Positions 46,960 to 56,696 of a DNA stretch of 64,000 nucleotides are shown here, one piece after another. The DNA is taken from positions 180,775 through 244,774 of the forward strand of contig FJOG01000043.1 of NCBI GenBank assembly GCA_900073065.1. The letters are read 5' to 3'. Both the position numbers and the translations under genes were made by a program. Every line of letters starts with the position of its first letter. The stretch's first letter is position 1. Under the pieces are notes generated by a model. It searched no databases, was not told the origin of the DNA, and saw nothing but the letters and a program-made list of their open reading frames with translations. Origin of the DNA: Phialocephala subalpina (Eukaryota > Ascomycota > Leotiomycetes > Helotiales > Mollisiaceae).

Positions 46960-47832
46960 ATGGGGTGTGCTTCCAATACATGCATCGATCAGAATCCAAC
47001 CTGGAAGACCGAGTTCTTGACAGATGATTCGAGCGACACTTTCGCCAAACAACACTTCGCTTCTCGCCCCGACATTGTCGAAACCTACCTAAATCTCTCC
47101 GTCCCCATATTGAAAGCCGATCTGCTTCGATACCTGCTCCTGTTTCCAGAAGGCGGAGTATGGAGCGATCTCGATGTCTCTTGTGAAGAGGTTACACCTA
47201 TCGAGAGCTGGATACCGTCACAGTACAAAGCAAATACCAGTCTGGTGGTAAGTCTCGCTTCTGAGAGCAATATTTCCTTTCCTGCGCTGTGTCTAGAGTC
47301 TTGAATCATTTCCCTCCGAACGTCCCGCTACTCCTAGGGCTCTCTCAAGTCTAAAAGAAGCATACTGACTTCGAGATTGTGGGAAGCAGGTGGGTTGGGA
47401 GTTTGATGTGGGATGGCCAGGGAATTCCGTTCCCCAATTCGCCACATGGGCAGTAATGTCGAAGCCAGGCTCACCATATATGATGAAGGTGATCGAGGAC
47501 ACCCTCAGTGCCGTGCGCGAGAAAACTCAAGAACACAACGTTAGCACGCCGACTTGAACCTCAAAATCACCGGAGACGTGGTGGACTTGATAGGACCGAG
47601 GAGAATGACATCGAGTATCTTCAAGAGTTTGGGGTTGAGTCTTGACAAGAAGGTCGAGATCGAGGACATTTGGAAACTGGAGGTGCCAAGGCTGGTTGGA
47701 GATGTGTTGATTCTACCTGGTTATGCATTTGCGAGAAGTTCAAATCATTATGAAGAAAGTTCCATGCGAGCTGGGACATTGGTCACGCACCATTTTGCTG
47801 GGAGTTGGAAAAATGAGTATGGTGGGGAGTAA
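46960..47832 (+). pseudogene. Truncated, frameshifted GT32 (Och1-like) mannosyltransferase
   Basis: Two or three coding segments show the glycosyltransferase-32 pattern: NPTWKTEFLTDD, FASRPDIVETYLNL, then KADLLRYLLLFPEGGVWSDLDVSCE with the metal-binding DxD. After an intron (about 47249-47390) comes VGWEFDVGWPGN and, beyond it, VDLIGPRRMTSSIF and HHFAGSWK. The family transfers mannose in the Golgi. Two things argue against an intact gene: the N-terminal signal anchor and the start of the catalytic domain are absent upstream, and near 47545 the frame shifts (a run ending HNVSTPT hits a stop, while DLNLKITGD continues in another frame) without splice signals. A missed small intron is possible for the second point. 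Confidence 0.55.
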
Positions 47833-47973
47833 AGTTGAGTTGCTCAAGATGCACATGTACTCTTAATGTCCCGATTCTTGTGGGACATTGAAGGCGGAGC
47901 GGACAGCAAAGTCCGGCGGAAATTTCATGCATTGTCCCTTCATTTCATGTTCAATAACCAGGTCTATATGCGC

Positions 47974-48477
47974 CTATCCCGTTTCCGACATTTTCCACCC
48001 TGCCAAAGCATTGAAAGAACCGCCCCACCCCGCTGAATGTCCCACATTGTGGGAGTCAGGTTCGGGTGCCTTGGCCTTGAGCCCAGTCTTGGGCGCGGTC
48101 CCGGGCTTTGAGATACCGACAGACTTCGAATTCTTGACCTTTTCGTGCTTGTAGGATTCGCCTTCTTCGATGAGGTGCGTGTGCTTGCCATTTTGGATAG
48201 TATTGGAGGTTTGAGATTGTTGGTATCGAGATTGATCTCCTATTTCCTCTTGAGTTGAAGTAGTGTTGGCTTTCGCAGTTGGATCAGTGTACGGCGAGTA
48301 GTGGATGAAGGCGGGAGCAACCGGGTATGAAGGCGGGGGCAACTGTAGGTGGAGGCGGGAGCAACTGTAGATGGAGACGGGAGAAACTGTGGCTTGCTTC
48401 ACCCAATGTGGCAAGAGGGAACTTGTTTGTAAATGCTCAGCGAAGCTGAGTCTCTGAGAAAGAGATACCTGGTGCAT
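47974..48477 (-). CDS. Doubtful small hypothetical protein
   Basis: An open frame of 167 codons with no introns. The second half (HTHLIEEGESYKHEKVKNSK, PDSHNVGHSAGWGGSFNALA) has natural protein composition and could be the C-terminal exon of a real gene. The first half is encoded by the 23-24-bp tandem repeat at 48305-48392 and is Pro/Ser/Val-rich. No domain and no clear promoter. Confidence 0.3.
   Translation of the reverse strand: MHQVSLSQRLSFAEHLQTSSLLPHWVKQATVSPVSIYSCSRLHLQLPPPSYPVAPAFIHYSPYTDPTAKANTTSTQEEIGDQSRYQQSQTSNTIQNGKHTHLIEEGESYKHEKVKNSKSVGISKPGTAPKTGLKAKAPEPDSHNVGHSAGWGGSFNALAGWKMSETG
48305..48392. repeat. 23-24-bp tandem repeat, about 4 copies
   Basis: Units of the type ATGAAGGCGGGGGCAACTGT occur about four times in succession with a few substitutions each (GGCGGGAGCAACCGG, GGCGGGGGCAACTGT, GGCGGGAGCAACTGT, GACGGGAGAAACTGT). 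Confidence 0.7.
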
Positions 48478-48682
48478 CTATCGAGGAAGAACAGCTTCAA
48501 GGTGAAAATGCCCCGACAAGTGCAAGTGTTGTATTTTTGTTCCTGTATATGAAACTCCTGTGAGAGTCTGCTTGCTCAAGAACACCCAATGAAACTGAGT
48601 GCCAGTCGAAACTAGTACTATCTCTTTGCAATAGTACCTCAAATATCCTGTCATCCTGCTGAGCTTCGTTCTTTAATTGCAC

Positions 48683-48856
48683 TATACGAACTCCGCTCAT
48701 ACGTAGTTCCGATCATACGCAGTTCCGCTTATACGCAATTCCGCTCAGCTCATACACAGTTCCACTCATACGCTATTCCGCTCAGCTCATACGTAGTTCC
48801 GCTTAGCTCATGCATAGTTCCGCTTATACGCTGTTGCGCTCATAACATAGTTTCAT
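48683..48856. repeat. Degenerate minisatellite of CATACGTAGTTCCGCT units
   Basis: Nine or so copies of a 16-base unit (CATACGTAGTTCCGCT and variants with CAGTTCC, CAATTCC, CTATTCC, CTGTTGC) follow each other; some carry an extra CAGCT insert, making 21-22-base units. A single further copy sits at about 49033 (TTATACGTAGTTGCGT). Confidence 0.8.
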
Positions 48857-49582
48857 ACAGTGAAAATGAGAGAACAATACAAACTATATATATAAGCGCA
48901 GAGGAGTTGCTCAAGAGCATCAAGCGAAACTGAGTTTGTGTTGAAACAAAAGCAATCTTTCATAAGGAAGATCATTTTCAGTGTCACAAGATATATTCAA
49001 GTGTCGTGCTCTTTCTTCCTCATGCAAAACTTCGTTTGCTTATACGTAGTTGCGTGTACATAAAATAAGCGAACAATGCGAAACTTTGCATAGGGCCTAT
49101 GATAGGGGCCCGCACTAAGTCTTCCTGCTATGAAGCTGAGTGGCCATGGAAGTAAATGCTGTGCCAAAACAGATGACGTCCCTCACAAGGAACGGCGACT
49201 TCAAATGTGACAAAATCTTGCAAGTGTAGTCCTGTCATTCCCTACACCTCTACGAGACAAGGGACTCCCACACGAGCAGCGCTCTCAATCTCCCAACCTG
49301 TCTAGGACAATCAAGGAGCAACCTTATGATGAATTTGTATTGCAATGCTGTGCTTCCAGCTTTCCACTCCGCTCTCTCAGATCCGCCATAGGGCATCCTG
49401 TAGATCGGCCAATGTGTTTCTGGAGGAGGCAGTGTAATATGTCCAGATTGTTCGATACGGACTCGAGAGAATATCCCCGGCCTCTCGAGATATCAACCCC
49501 AATCCAACTCGGATCACGCCGTCATATCCTCACTCTGGGAGCCACCTCCAAGCACGCAGCTCCTAGCACCCGCTCCCAGTTT

Positions 49583-50366
49583 TCAGTTTTCAGTATCCTC
49601 TTCCTCTCCGTATCCCTCCAACATATCAATTCCCATCCACTGCATGCTCATCGCTACCCCTAATTCCGCATCCTGTGCCTCGTATATCGCCTCATCCATG
49701 TGTCTGAGAATCAATCTCGCCTTTTGACGGTCTCGAACTTCGACCAAGTCCTGCTTGGTGATCACTTTTCGTTTGTTGTTCAGTGCGACATCTAATGCCT
49801 CTGCAAACCAACGCATTTAGCGTGCTAGCTTTGCAAAGGAGGTAAGGAAAGTTGAGGGATTCGATCTTACCTCTGATCTCATGGTAGGCGTAGTCGAAAT
49901 GCTTATACAGCTCCAGCGTCAACTCACGGATCTCGGTGTTGGTCATGTCGGTGGTGGAACGCAGGTTGTTGATTATTGCATTGCCGGAAGAGTCGATGGA
50001 CATGGTCGGTGCTGGAGGAGTGTCGATGCTTTGGAGCAAGGTGTTTAGAGATTCTGAGTAGGTATTCTGGGCTGGGGCTTGGCTGGCTGGGTAGACGGCA
50101 ATGTTGGCAGGAGGAGAGATCGAAGATCGAGAAGATACATCCTCTGAATTGTCCTTATCCGACGCCGAGACAGTCTTGGTAAGATTTGGAAAGGTAATTA
50201 GCTCATGATCTCCAGTCTTCGCTGCCTTGCTGCCTAGTGTCTTGGTGTGTTCGATGGCGGTGGGACGGTAGATCGATTTCTTGGTCTTGGTGACACCAGA
50301 GGACTTGGAAGATTTAAAGAAGTTGTTAATTCCGGATCTGGAAGCTGCCGTTCTGGATCTGGCCAT
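49583..50366 (-). CDS. Hypothetical protein with N-terminal PIP-box-like motif
   Basis: Two exons (50366-49871, 49800-49583) close in frame to 237 residues. The N-terminus is basic (MARSRTAASRSGINNFFKSS) and contains RSGINNFF, which fits the degenerate PCNA-binding pattern with Arg in place of Gln. A Ser/Thr-rich linker follows. The C-terminal 110 residues are helical (TNTEIRELTLELYKHFDYAY; KQDLVEVRDRQKARLILRHM) and end acidic (GYGEEEDTEN). The whole is not a family I recognise. A nuclear, DNA-replication-linked role would be a guess based only on the motif. Confidence 0.6.
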
Positions 50367-51296
50367 ATTGGAGCTGTAGCTTGAGCGAGAGATGTGTGTG
50401 GTTGGAGATCGAAGTTGGATGAGGTCGACGGCTGCAAAGATTATGAAGCTGAGAATGTTGGAAACGAATAAGGATATCGAGACACGTGCTGAAGATTAAT
50501 GAAAGTGAATTGCAGCGGCCTATGTGGTAATTGAGGAAGTGAAGCGGTCCTGACGGAAGGAGGAGATCAAACCAGTCACGTGGTTGCCTTCGATGTCCTA
50601 CATCATGACACGACTTTGATGGTCAGAGGACAATGGTGCCAAGTAAAACAGTAACTACATAGTCTTTTGGCAATTGATTGCTATCATGGTCTTAAGCACG
50701 AGGCCAATTCACCAACGATGCAACTTAGGTTCTCCTGAGCGCTGAACATATTATGAAAAGGTTACTTTCTCTTCAAATTCGCGTATGTGAGAATATCATC
50801 GCAATATAGAATATTTTACTGATGATTCAAGAATTCTCCAAGAATAGTATGCGCAAAATTTAGAGATGAAGAAGGAGATGAATGGGAAGAGCTGCCAAAA
50901 TCGAGGCCAGGTTGACGAACAAGCCGTTTGCGATTATTCCATTGAGGATGCTTGGTGGAACAGCATTTTAATGATTGCAACACCTGGCAATCGATTTTGC
51001 CCGATATACGCAAGTTTAACCCCATTGATCGTTCTCTTGCTATTGCGTTGAGAAGCTCGAAGGCAATGCGAAGATTTTGATGCAAGGGATCAAGAGGGTG
51101 TCTCTAGCGAGGCTACACGGACCCCCTTGCATCACCACCAAGGCTAAGAACGCGTTGCAGCGCAAGAACGAACTCAACCACGACCAACCTTAACTCCAAA
51201 CCACCACCTCCACAACCCATCGCACAATCTCTAAATTACCTCAATCGTCTTCGCAATCACTCTGCGACACTCATTCACATATCGCACACCTCCAAG
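50367..51296. promoter_or_regulatory. Divergent intergenic region
   Basis: This lies between the PIP-box-like gene (-) and the Tho1 gene (+). No other gene is supported. The last 120 bases before 51297 are rich in C and A (CACCACCTCCAC), typical of fungal housekeeping leaders. Confidence 0.45.
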
Positions 51297-52203
51297 ATGG
51301 CAGATTACACACAACTCAAGGTCCCTGATCTCAAGAAGATTCTCCAGGAGCGCGGCCTCGTCGTCTCTGGCAACAAGGCCGACCTGATTGCAAGGTTACA
51401 GGAAGATGACAAGAAAGCCGGTGGCGCAACAGGTATGATTACTCCATCATGCGCTCTGCCGCTTCCGCACAATGCTGATATAATTTCCTTTAGTTGCTAC
51501 CGCCGGTGCTGGCGAAGATGAGATTGACTGGGACGAGGACGACAACAAGGCAACTGCACCCGCAACCACCGTACCCGGTGCTGCGACCGTAGCAGCTGGA
51601 GGCCAAGGTCCCATCGATACCCCCGTCGCTGTTCCTAATCAGAAAGTCGACGTCGATCCCTCTACAACCACAGATTTGAAGGTGACCAGAGGAGAAGACG
51701 CGCCGAAAGCCGCAGACGGTGCTGTCGCGTCATCAGGTGCCATTACAACAGAGGTAGCTCCAGCTGCAGAGCCCGAGGCGCCGAAGGAGGATTTCAGCAT
51801 TGGTTTAGAGAAGAGCGATGCTCAGAAGGAAGCAGAGAAGCGGGCTGCTCGCGCCAAGCGATTCAACATCCCCGAGAACGAAGAAGCGAAGAAGTTGGCA
51901 GAACGCGCAAAGAAGTTTGGAACAGAGGGAGGAGATACCGTCATCAGTGGTCTAGACTCTGCCCTTCCCGAACGTCGACAGAAGCGGGCTAGAGAGGAGA
52001 CACAGCAGGGAGGCCGTGGAGGAAGAGCAGCTAAGAGACAGACACCAGACCGAAGATCAGAGCCCAAACCAAAGAGCGCGGCGCCATCGAACAAGAAGCA
52101 GGGCTTCGGGAAGGTCACAGATGATCCGGTCGAGAAAGCAAAGGCGGAAGCGCGAGCGAAGAGATTCGGCAAGGCTCCAGAAGCTGCTGCTACATCGACC
52201 TAG
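51297..52203 (+). CDS. THO1: SAP-domain RNA-binding protein, Tho1 / CIP29 (SARNP) type
   Basis: Two exons (51297-51432, 51494-52203) give 281 residues. Residues 4-38 form a SAP domain (LKVPDLKKILQERGL, VSGNKADLIARLQED). An Ala/Thr/Pro-rich acidic linker leads to a repeated basic helix: KRAARAKRFNIPENEEAKK, LAERAKKFGTEGG and later KAEARAKRFGKAP. These (R/K)AxRF(G/N) repeats are the Tho1/MOS11 C-terminal signature. Known members bind nucleic acid and the DEAD-box helicase of the TREX complex and act in nuclear mRNA assembly and export. An RGG-like patch (GGRGGRAAKRQ) and an RERKR-like basic segment fit this role. Canonical splice sites and a good ATG context support the model. Confidence 0.87.
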
Positions 52204-52579
52204 AGCGAATGACGTTCGACGACCTGGTTTCATATCTTCTCGATCACAATGATATCGGGAATTTCCCGCCTCCCATGTAAACTAGCAAAATTTGACAGTA
52301 CGATGGCAGCGATCACTCCGGGTTCATGGCGTTCTCGGAGAATGAAAAGGGCTTTTATTTCTGCAACTATACCGATTCAGTCATGTACCCCGCAAGTCCC
52401 TGTGACGAAATCTGCACCAAATTTCCCGATCTCGTTATTTCTTCCCGTTCTCGATCTAGTTCCCGTTCTCGACGTTGATCCCATTCGAGACGTTCCCGTT
52501 CGAGGTATTCTATCACAGTTATATCACACTTCATGAAACGAACCGGGTGGGACAGTGGCTTGGGATGATTTCTCGGTGG

Positions 52580-52711
52580 TATTTCGTTTCGACTTCTCTC
52601 CTTTCACATCTCTATCAAGGTTGCGGCTGCCGCGAATTTCGTTTCGAGCTTCTCTCCTCCTTTTTCACATGACATCTCTCTACCCACGATATCTAGGTTG
52701 CGGCTGTCGCG
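52580..52711. repeat. Tandem duplication of 55-77 bp
   Basis: ATTTCGTTTCGACTTCTCTC ... GGTTGCGGCTGCCGCG is immediately followed by a second version (ATTTCGTTTCGAGCTTCTCT ... GGTTGCGGCTGTCGCG) that carries small insertions. Confidence 0.7.
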
Positions 52712-55385
52712 GTCATCTAGGTCAAGGCTCTGGCGGATCAGCAATTCCCCGTTCCATCGGACGTTTTCCTCTTTGCTAATCGTCCAGCCTCTTAGCGACG
52801 GGTAGAGTGAATCAAGTCGTTGACTAGGGATTGTCGAATGAGGATGCAGAAGCGAGGTTTGACGTTGTGATAGGCTTCTGATGCTAAGAGTCCTTTCACC
52901 CCCTGTCAGGTTGTTCTGTGCCGCCAATATCAGGATCCTTGGACCTCTCATCGCGGAGTAAGACTTGAATCTCCGGGATTCTGGATGGATAAAGGAAGAA
53001 GACGAGCACGCAAATGAAGTCCCAAAGGTGCCGTTCGCTGAGCTAATAGGTTGGGAGATTGAGTGCTGACACGAGATGCTTACCTTACCACGGCTTCCTT
53101 TCCTTTTCCATAACGGTAGGTACCAAGAACCCAATCCTTGCTCCAACTATCCCGAGATGTAATCCCAAGAAATGAGCTAGACTGGTTGACTTCTCGTACG
53201 ACATCGAGCCTCCTTCAACGCTCCTTGGCTTCCTTAATGCGGAATTCATGGACGCGAGGTCCAACGGCACCAGCAGGACAAGGTTAATACCACCGACACA
53301 TCATCACGTTACTTCACCTCCCCCAAGGCCTTTCTTAACCTTCTCAAGTGTATCCTTCTCATTGGACGTCGAAGACTTCACGCCCAGGTTGTTTTCAACT
53401 CAGCAGGGATGTAAGACCCCTCATTGGACCCAGGGGTCACAGTGTGGCTTAACCGTCGATGAAGCGGCGCACACCTCGGTCCCAACGTTCGAAAAGGCTT
53501 CCTTCGGAGAGAGCGCGCCTATCTCTTCTTAGTTCGGTGCCTGATAGACATCGCATCAAGGACTTCACTCAATTCCAATCTTTTCCAAGGCAAAAATTCG
53601 CCTGCCACGTCAACGCATGAATATTGGAAGGAAACCGAGGAGAGAAGTGTGGCGAAGTAATGCATATGCGAGGTACTCGCCACAATGGCGACTGCGAGAT
53701 TCATAGCCGCGGGTCCGCGACAACGCATCATTTCTCCGAGAAATCTAAGATCACGTTCCCAGTAAAGCTGAAGCGCGCATTAGCGGAGGGTCATACATTA
53801 TCGGACCTGGAATTCGGGATCAGGTTCAGGATCAGGTCTTGGTTCAGTTCAGGTTGAAGGGATGAGTCAGGTGGCAGGCTGAATGAGGTGATGGGTCGCG
53901 CGAAGACGTCTCTATCTGGCACCTCAATAAATTCTAGCTCCGGCTGGACTGGATCGTTCATGATGACTGGAGGATCGATGAGGATCGGATGTCTGGGCTG
54001 GAATCTTCTTTTTGAAAGAGAGAGAAGCACGACATCACTGGTTAAGATTTGAGGCAGGCATGTTTTGCCCGATATCTCACGGATCGTGGAAGCGACTCCT
54101 GGAGGAGAAGCGAGAAGGTGGATGACCAAGAACAACCAATTTCCTAATCAAGCTCAACCTCATGTTTCTCCCTACCCGTTCCCTTCAAACAAAAGATAAC
54201 CATTCAACACTCTCATTGGAAGGATGGGGTTAAGGGAGAAGTCAGGGGCTCTCCTTACCTCTCGAGCCGCCCCGAAAGATAATTTTTCCAAACGATTGGA
54301 TGTGAAAATTCTGGGATGAGCCAATGAGAACGCAGAGAAGGCTAGTCTTGATCACGGATATTTTGCAAGCGGAGAGAGGGATGAGGCACAAGGAAGAGGA
54401 CCAAGAGAATGATGAGAATTGAAACGTGATACTCCACCGAGATCCTTACTGTTGGTGGGAATATACGGGGTCGACCCCCAGGAGTTGCACTTCCTGCTTC
54501 ACGATGGTCTTTTCATGGTCTCCTGAAGTATCTTGCCAGGGCTTGGCTGGCCGCAAAGGAAGGAAGGGAACGATGCGACCCGTTCGTGACCTTCCCTTCC
54601 GCTCCGTCAAGATTTCGCATCCTTGGATTCATTACAGCAAATCGCTCGGGGTCAGGAGGCCTTTACGTAGAGAACGGGAAGAAGAACGTACCCAGGTACC
54701 GCTGAAAGCTGATATTGGGTTCGGACGTAGCGATGCAAGCGATGTTCACAGGTCCAATGATGAGCACATGATCTTCATACGCGCAGTGCCGCTGATGGCC
54801 GCGAAGGATGTTGGACATGATCTATCAAAATAGCAGCGAAAGCGACAAGCGCCATCTGTGCCTTGGGTGCGCATCGAGGGGCCATCGCGGAAAGCCGATG
54901 CAGGCCAGTGCAAGTTGATGGGCCAGTGGTGACAGGAGTGGAGGTCTCGGTGGTTGACAGTGCTGTGGGATCTGGCGGTGACCCGGTGGCGGCACTGGCG
55001 TTGGCTGTCTCTCCTTGGCTCTGGCTATCCCCCACTGTGCGGCTACCCTGAAGGCCCCTCCCAGCTTAGCCGACGAATGATGACACAGCGTCTATTCTTC
55101 TCCCCCCAACGTCGCAAACTTGCACCAAGCATCTCCCACCGCGGCACGCAATTCTGCCTCACATACCTGCAAATGCAGATGGTCACCCAAACAACCCAAT
55201 GATCTCCTATCAATCGTCCCAGACCGCCCTGCTGTCTTCTTATAGGCCTCTAGCACATGCGATGCTCACGACGGCTGCAGAAGCGTTGATGTAGAGTGGA
55301 TGGACCTGCAGGAGGGCGCAGCGCTGCCAGTTTTTGCTGCATCTGCACGCTTCTATCCTGCGCGTCTTGCCCGAGGACAGAGGAG

Positions 55386-55412
55386 GAGTCGAGTCGAGTC
55401 GAGTCGAGGAGT
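55386..55412. repeat. GAGTC microsatellite
   Basis: Pentamer GAGTC repeated about five times without interruption in gene-free DNA. Confidence 0.8.
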
Positions 55413-56696
55413 CCCAACCAGTGAGTTGATCCTTGACCTGACGTTGCTTTTGGCCCGGGTCTCTGGCCTGCCCGTCCTCTGCCATACAGGACCTGGTCTT
55501 CCAACGCTGCGGGCCTCCGACCACTCAAACAGAGTGCACTTCGTAGGTCTTTTCCTTTTGCAACGGTTTCTATTCCAGGTCAACGACTCCCGGCGACTCC
55601 AGGAGTGGCACTTGCTGGGTCTCACAAGGGCCGCCTGACTGGGACTCCTGCACGTTACTTACTGGGTTGATGACTGGCAAGACACACGAAAGCCCGAGGA
55701 ACGCCACAAGCAACTATACCTCTCGTCCGATAGCAGAGGCAGCCACTCGACTCAGTAGTCACGGCACTTCCAGCCTTCCACCAGTTCCACCATCTCCAGT
55801 CTCCACGCTGGAAACTATCTTGGCTTCATATCTATCAGATGGATCAGCCCAGTCTTGGACAACCACCAAAACCCCACTACCACCACTACTACTGAACTGC
55901 CATTCCACCAAATCCACAGGACCGGTCTTTTGTCAAAATTTACGCATTTCGAGGCTTGCGCTGCAAGAAATCCCAAGCGCCTCTCTCGCTCGCCCAACGA
56001 CATCCAGCGCCCAACTACAACCCCTCGTCTGCGGTTCCGGCTCCCCTGCACGCACCACGTATTACTAGTCCCCACACTCTGGTCTTCGATCGTCCCGAAC
56101 CTACGTGCGGTGCGACCACGACCCTTAAACTCGCGATCTCCACCTGGGAATTCCTACTCTCTTCCCCTTTCGCCTGCTCTGCTGCCAGAAATTAATTGCT
56201 TGCTTCCGTTAATTTTCCTTTTTTGTTCGTTACCATCAGCACAGTTTCAAGGAGCCCTGGCGGTGCAAATAATATCGAAGCCCACATATCACCTTTCTGG
56301 GCGAATCTGCACGTGCGAGTTCGTACCATATTGGTCGCCACTACATCCACGCCTAGTCATTTGCCGGTGCCGCATAGATGGTACCCTGCTCATAGCTATA
56401 TACCCTGACCTTCTTTCTTTTTAGATATCAGTCCTCGCGGACGTGAAAAAAAAAGTATTGGGACAAGTCATAAAGTTACTGGTTGTAAGTTGCCCCGCAT
56501 TGATCTCGATTGTTTCTTTTTGTTTGCACTTGCATGTGCTGACTGACAAGGTGCAGAGGCTTTCTTCTTATTTACAAAGACCGCATCTTCCGCAAGGAAT
56601 GTCGAATATACAGAGCGCAGAGGGATTATTATAACGTTGGTAGAACAGCACAACGTTGGGAAATCATCTTAATGCTGCAGCGATAGCAGGGATATA

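Larger units (their letters stand above)
47833..49582. other. Repeat-rich intergenic stretch
   Basis: Apart from the doubtful frame at 47974-48477, no gene is supported. It contains two tandem-repeat blocks (48305-48392 and 48683-48856) and a diverged duplication: TTGCTCAAGAACACCCAATG near 48570 recurs as TTGCTCAAGAGCATCAAGCG near 48908, each followed by AAACTGAGT. Confidence 0.5.
52204..56696. other. 4.5-kb stretch without a supported gene
   Basis: The longest frames here (52604-53146 on the minus strand, 55855-56424 on the plus) have repeat-like or random composition and no domain or splice chain. Notable contents: imperfect CCCGTTCTCGA repeats at about 52440-52510, a tandem duplication at 52580-52711 and a GAGTC pentamer run at 55386-55412. 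The region nearest 56697 may be a very long promoter or 5' UTR of the following gene. An undetected multi-exon gene or noncoding RNA cannot be excluded. Confidence 0.4.

Noticed and set aside
52604..53146. A 180-codon open frame on the minus strand
   Set aside because: Part of it is produced by the tandem duplication at 52580-52711; composition is Ser/Arg-rich without a domain, and no splice or start signal supports it.
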